A stretch of 14,666 bases of DNA, from the NCBI GenBank assembly GCA_964469555.1, contig CAYYAQ010000129.1, positions 1 through 14,666 of the forward strand, written 5' to 3'. This document shows, piece by piece, positions 14,019 to 14,666 of the stretch. Position 1 is the stretch's first letter. The number at the start of each line of letters is the position of its first letter. The notes below the pieces were generated by a model. The model saw nothing but the letters and a program-made list of their open reading frames with translations. It did no database searches and had not been told where the DNA came from. Source of the stretch: CAYYAQ01 sp964469555 (GTDB lineage: Bacteria; Planctomycetota; UBA1135; UBA2386). Position numbers and translations under genes: made by a program.

Positions 14019-14666
14019 ACCCCCTGAAGGGCGACCGACGACGACGCTGAACGCGTTCGACATCGCGTGCGTCGTCGTCGGTGGGATCATCGGAATCGGC
14101 ATCTTCTTCTCGCCCGCGAAGGTCGCGGCGGTCGTCGATTCTTCCGAACAGGTGATCATCGCCTGGACGATCGGTGGCGTGATGATCCTGTTTGGCGCGC
14201 TGGTCTACGCGCGCCTCGCGCAGATCGCGCCGGGCGAAGGCGGCGTATTCGAGTACCTCCGCAAGTCGTTCGGACCGTTGCCGGCGTTCCTCTACGGCTG
14301 GTGCAACCTGCTGATCATCCAGGCCGGCTCGCTCGCGATCGTGGGGCTGGTGATGGCTGACAACCTGCAGCGGGCGTTGGCGTGCGAGCCATTCACCGAA
14401 ATCCAGCGGGTGGGCCTCGCGACGTCGGCGATCGTGATCCTGACCACTATCAACTCGGTCGGGCTCATCGTCGGCAAGATCGTGCAGATCATCCTCACCG
14501 TGATCAAGACATCGGCGGTGTTCGCCATCGTGGGGATCGCGATCTTCGCCGATGGCCGCGCACCGGCGACCGAAGTCGTCACCCGCGAGAGTGTCCCGTT
14601 CTTCGAGGCGATGAGCCTCGCGATTCTCCCGGTCCTGTTCGCGTGCGGCGGTTGGCAGCACGGGTC
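14008..14666 (+). CDS. APC-superfamily amino acid permease (3' end outside window)
   Basis: The 5' 219 codons of a multi-pass transporter. ATG 14008 lies inside the end of the NHL gene. A short cytoplasmic start (MSAEPPEGRPTTTLNAFDIA) leads into the first helix with GGIIGIGIFFSP, the unwound Gly-rich substrate segment of APC permeases. More helices follow: VIIAWTIGGVMILFGALVYA, then the EGGVFEYLRKSFGPLPAFLYGW loop typical of the LAT/APC group, then four further hydrophobic segments up to the window edge. It should import or exchange amino acids. No stop is reached, so length and the remaining helices are unknown. Confidence 0.9.
   Translation, partial: MSAEPPEGRPTTTLNAFDIACVVVGGIIGIGIFFSPAKVAAVVDSSEQVIIAWTIGGVMILFGALVYARLAQIAPGEGGVFEYLRKSFGPLPAFLYGWCNLLIIQAGSLAIVGLVMADNLQRALACEPFTEIQRVGLATSAIVILTTINSVGLIVGKIVQIILTVIKTSAVFAIVGIAIFADGRAPATEVVTRESVPFFEAMSLAILPVLFACGGWQHG

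Overview
This is a GC-rich bacterial window with dense gene packing, many 4-base stop/start overlaps and several secreted or membrane-anchored proteins. The mix (CotH-type kinase-like secreted protein, ECF sigma with a hydrophobic tail, NHL-repeat protein, Gly/Asp solenoid repeat protein, tail-anchored coiled coil) resembles high-GC Planctomycetota. That placement is an inference from gene style only; Myxococcota or a similar phylum cannot be excluded.

Layout. 1-1233 (-): 3'-truncated CotH-like protein. 1397-1929 (+): wreck of an ECF sigma factor that has lost region 2. 1933-2008 (-): tRNA-Ala(GGC) with encoded CCA. 2230-7025 (+): tail-anchored coiled-coil protein, histidine phosphatase, secreted repeat protein and glutamyl-tRNA synthetase, the first three almost touching and gltX behind a hairpin-rich leader. 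7037-8757 (-): a membrane/TPR gene split by one in-frame TAG, translationally coupled to a rhomboid protease. 8863-10056 (+): exported PDZ/S41-like protein. 10046-13122 (-): compact four-gene operon of lipoprotein, TRZ/ATZ-type nucleoside deaminase, small C-terminal-heme cytochrome and GalT-like transferase. 13155-14666 (+): NHL-repeat protein overlapping the 5' end of an APC-type amino acid permease that runs off the window.

Housekeeping functions are tRNA-Ala and gltX. Most other genes belong to broad families and their exact substrates cannot be read from sequence. I did not see a mobile element, CRISPR array, phage module or recognised defence system. The strongest observations are two damaged genes (the sigma factor with an apparent short-repeat deletion, and the TPR gene with a lone in-frame amber codon), a 12-unit Gly-Asp-Asp solenoid protein of no family I can name, and a gltX leader with mutually exclusive hairpins.
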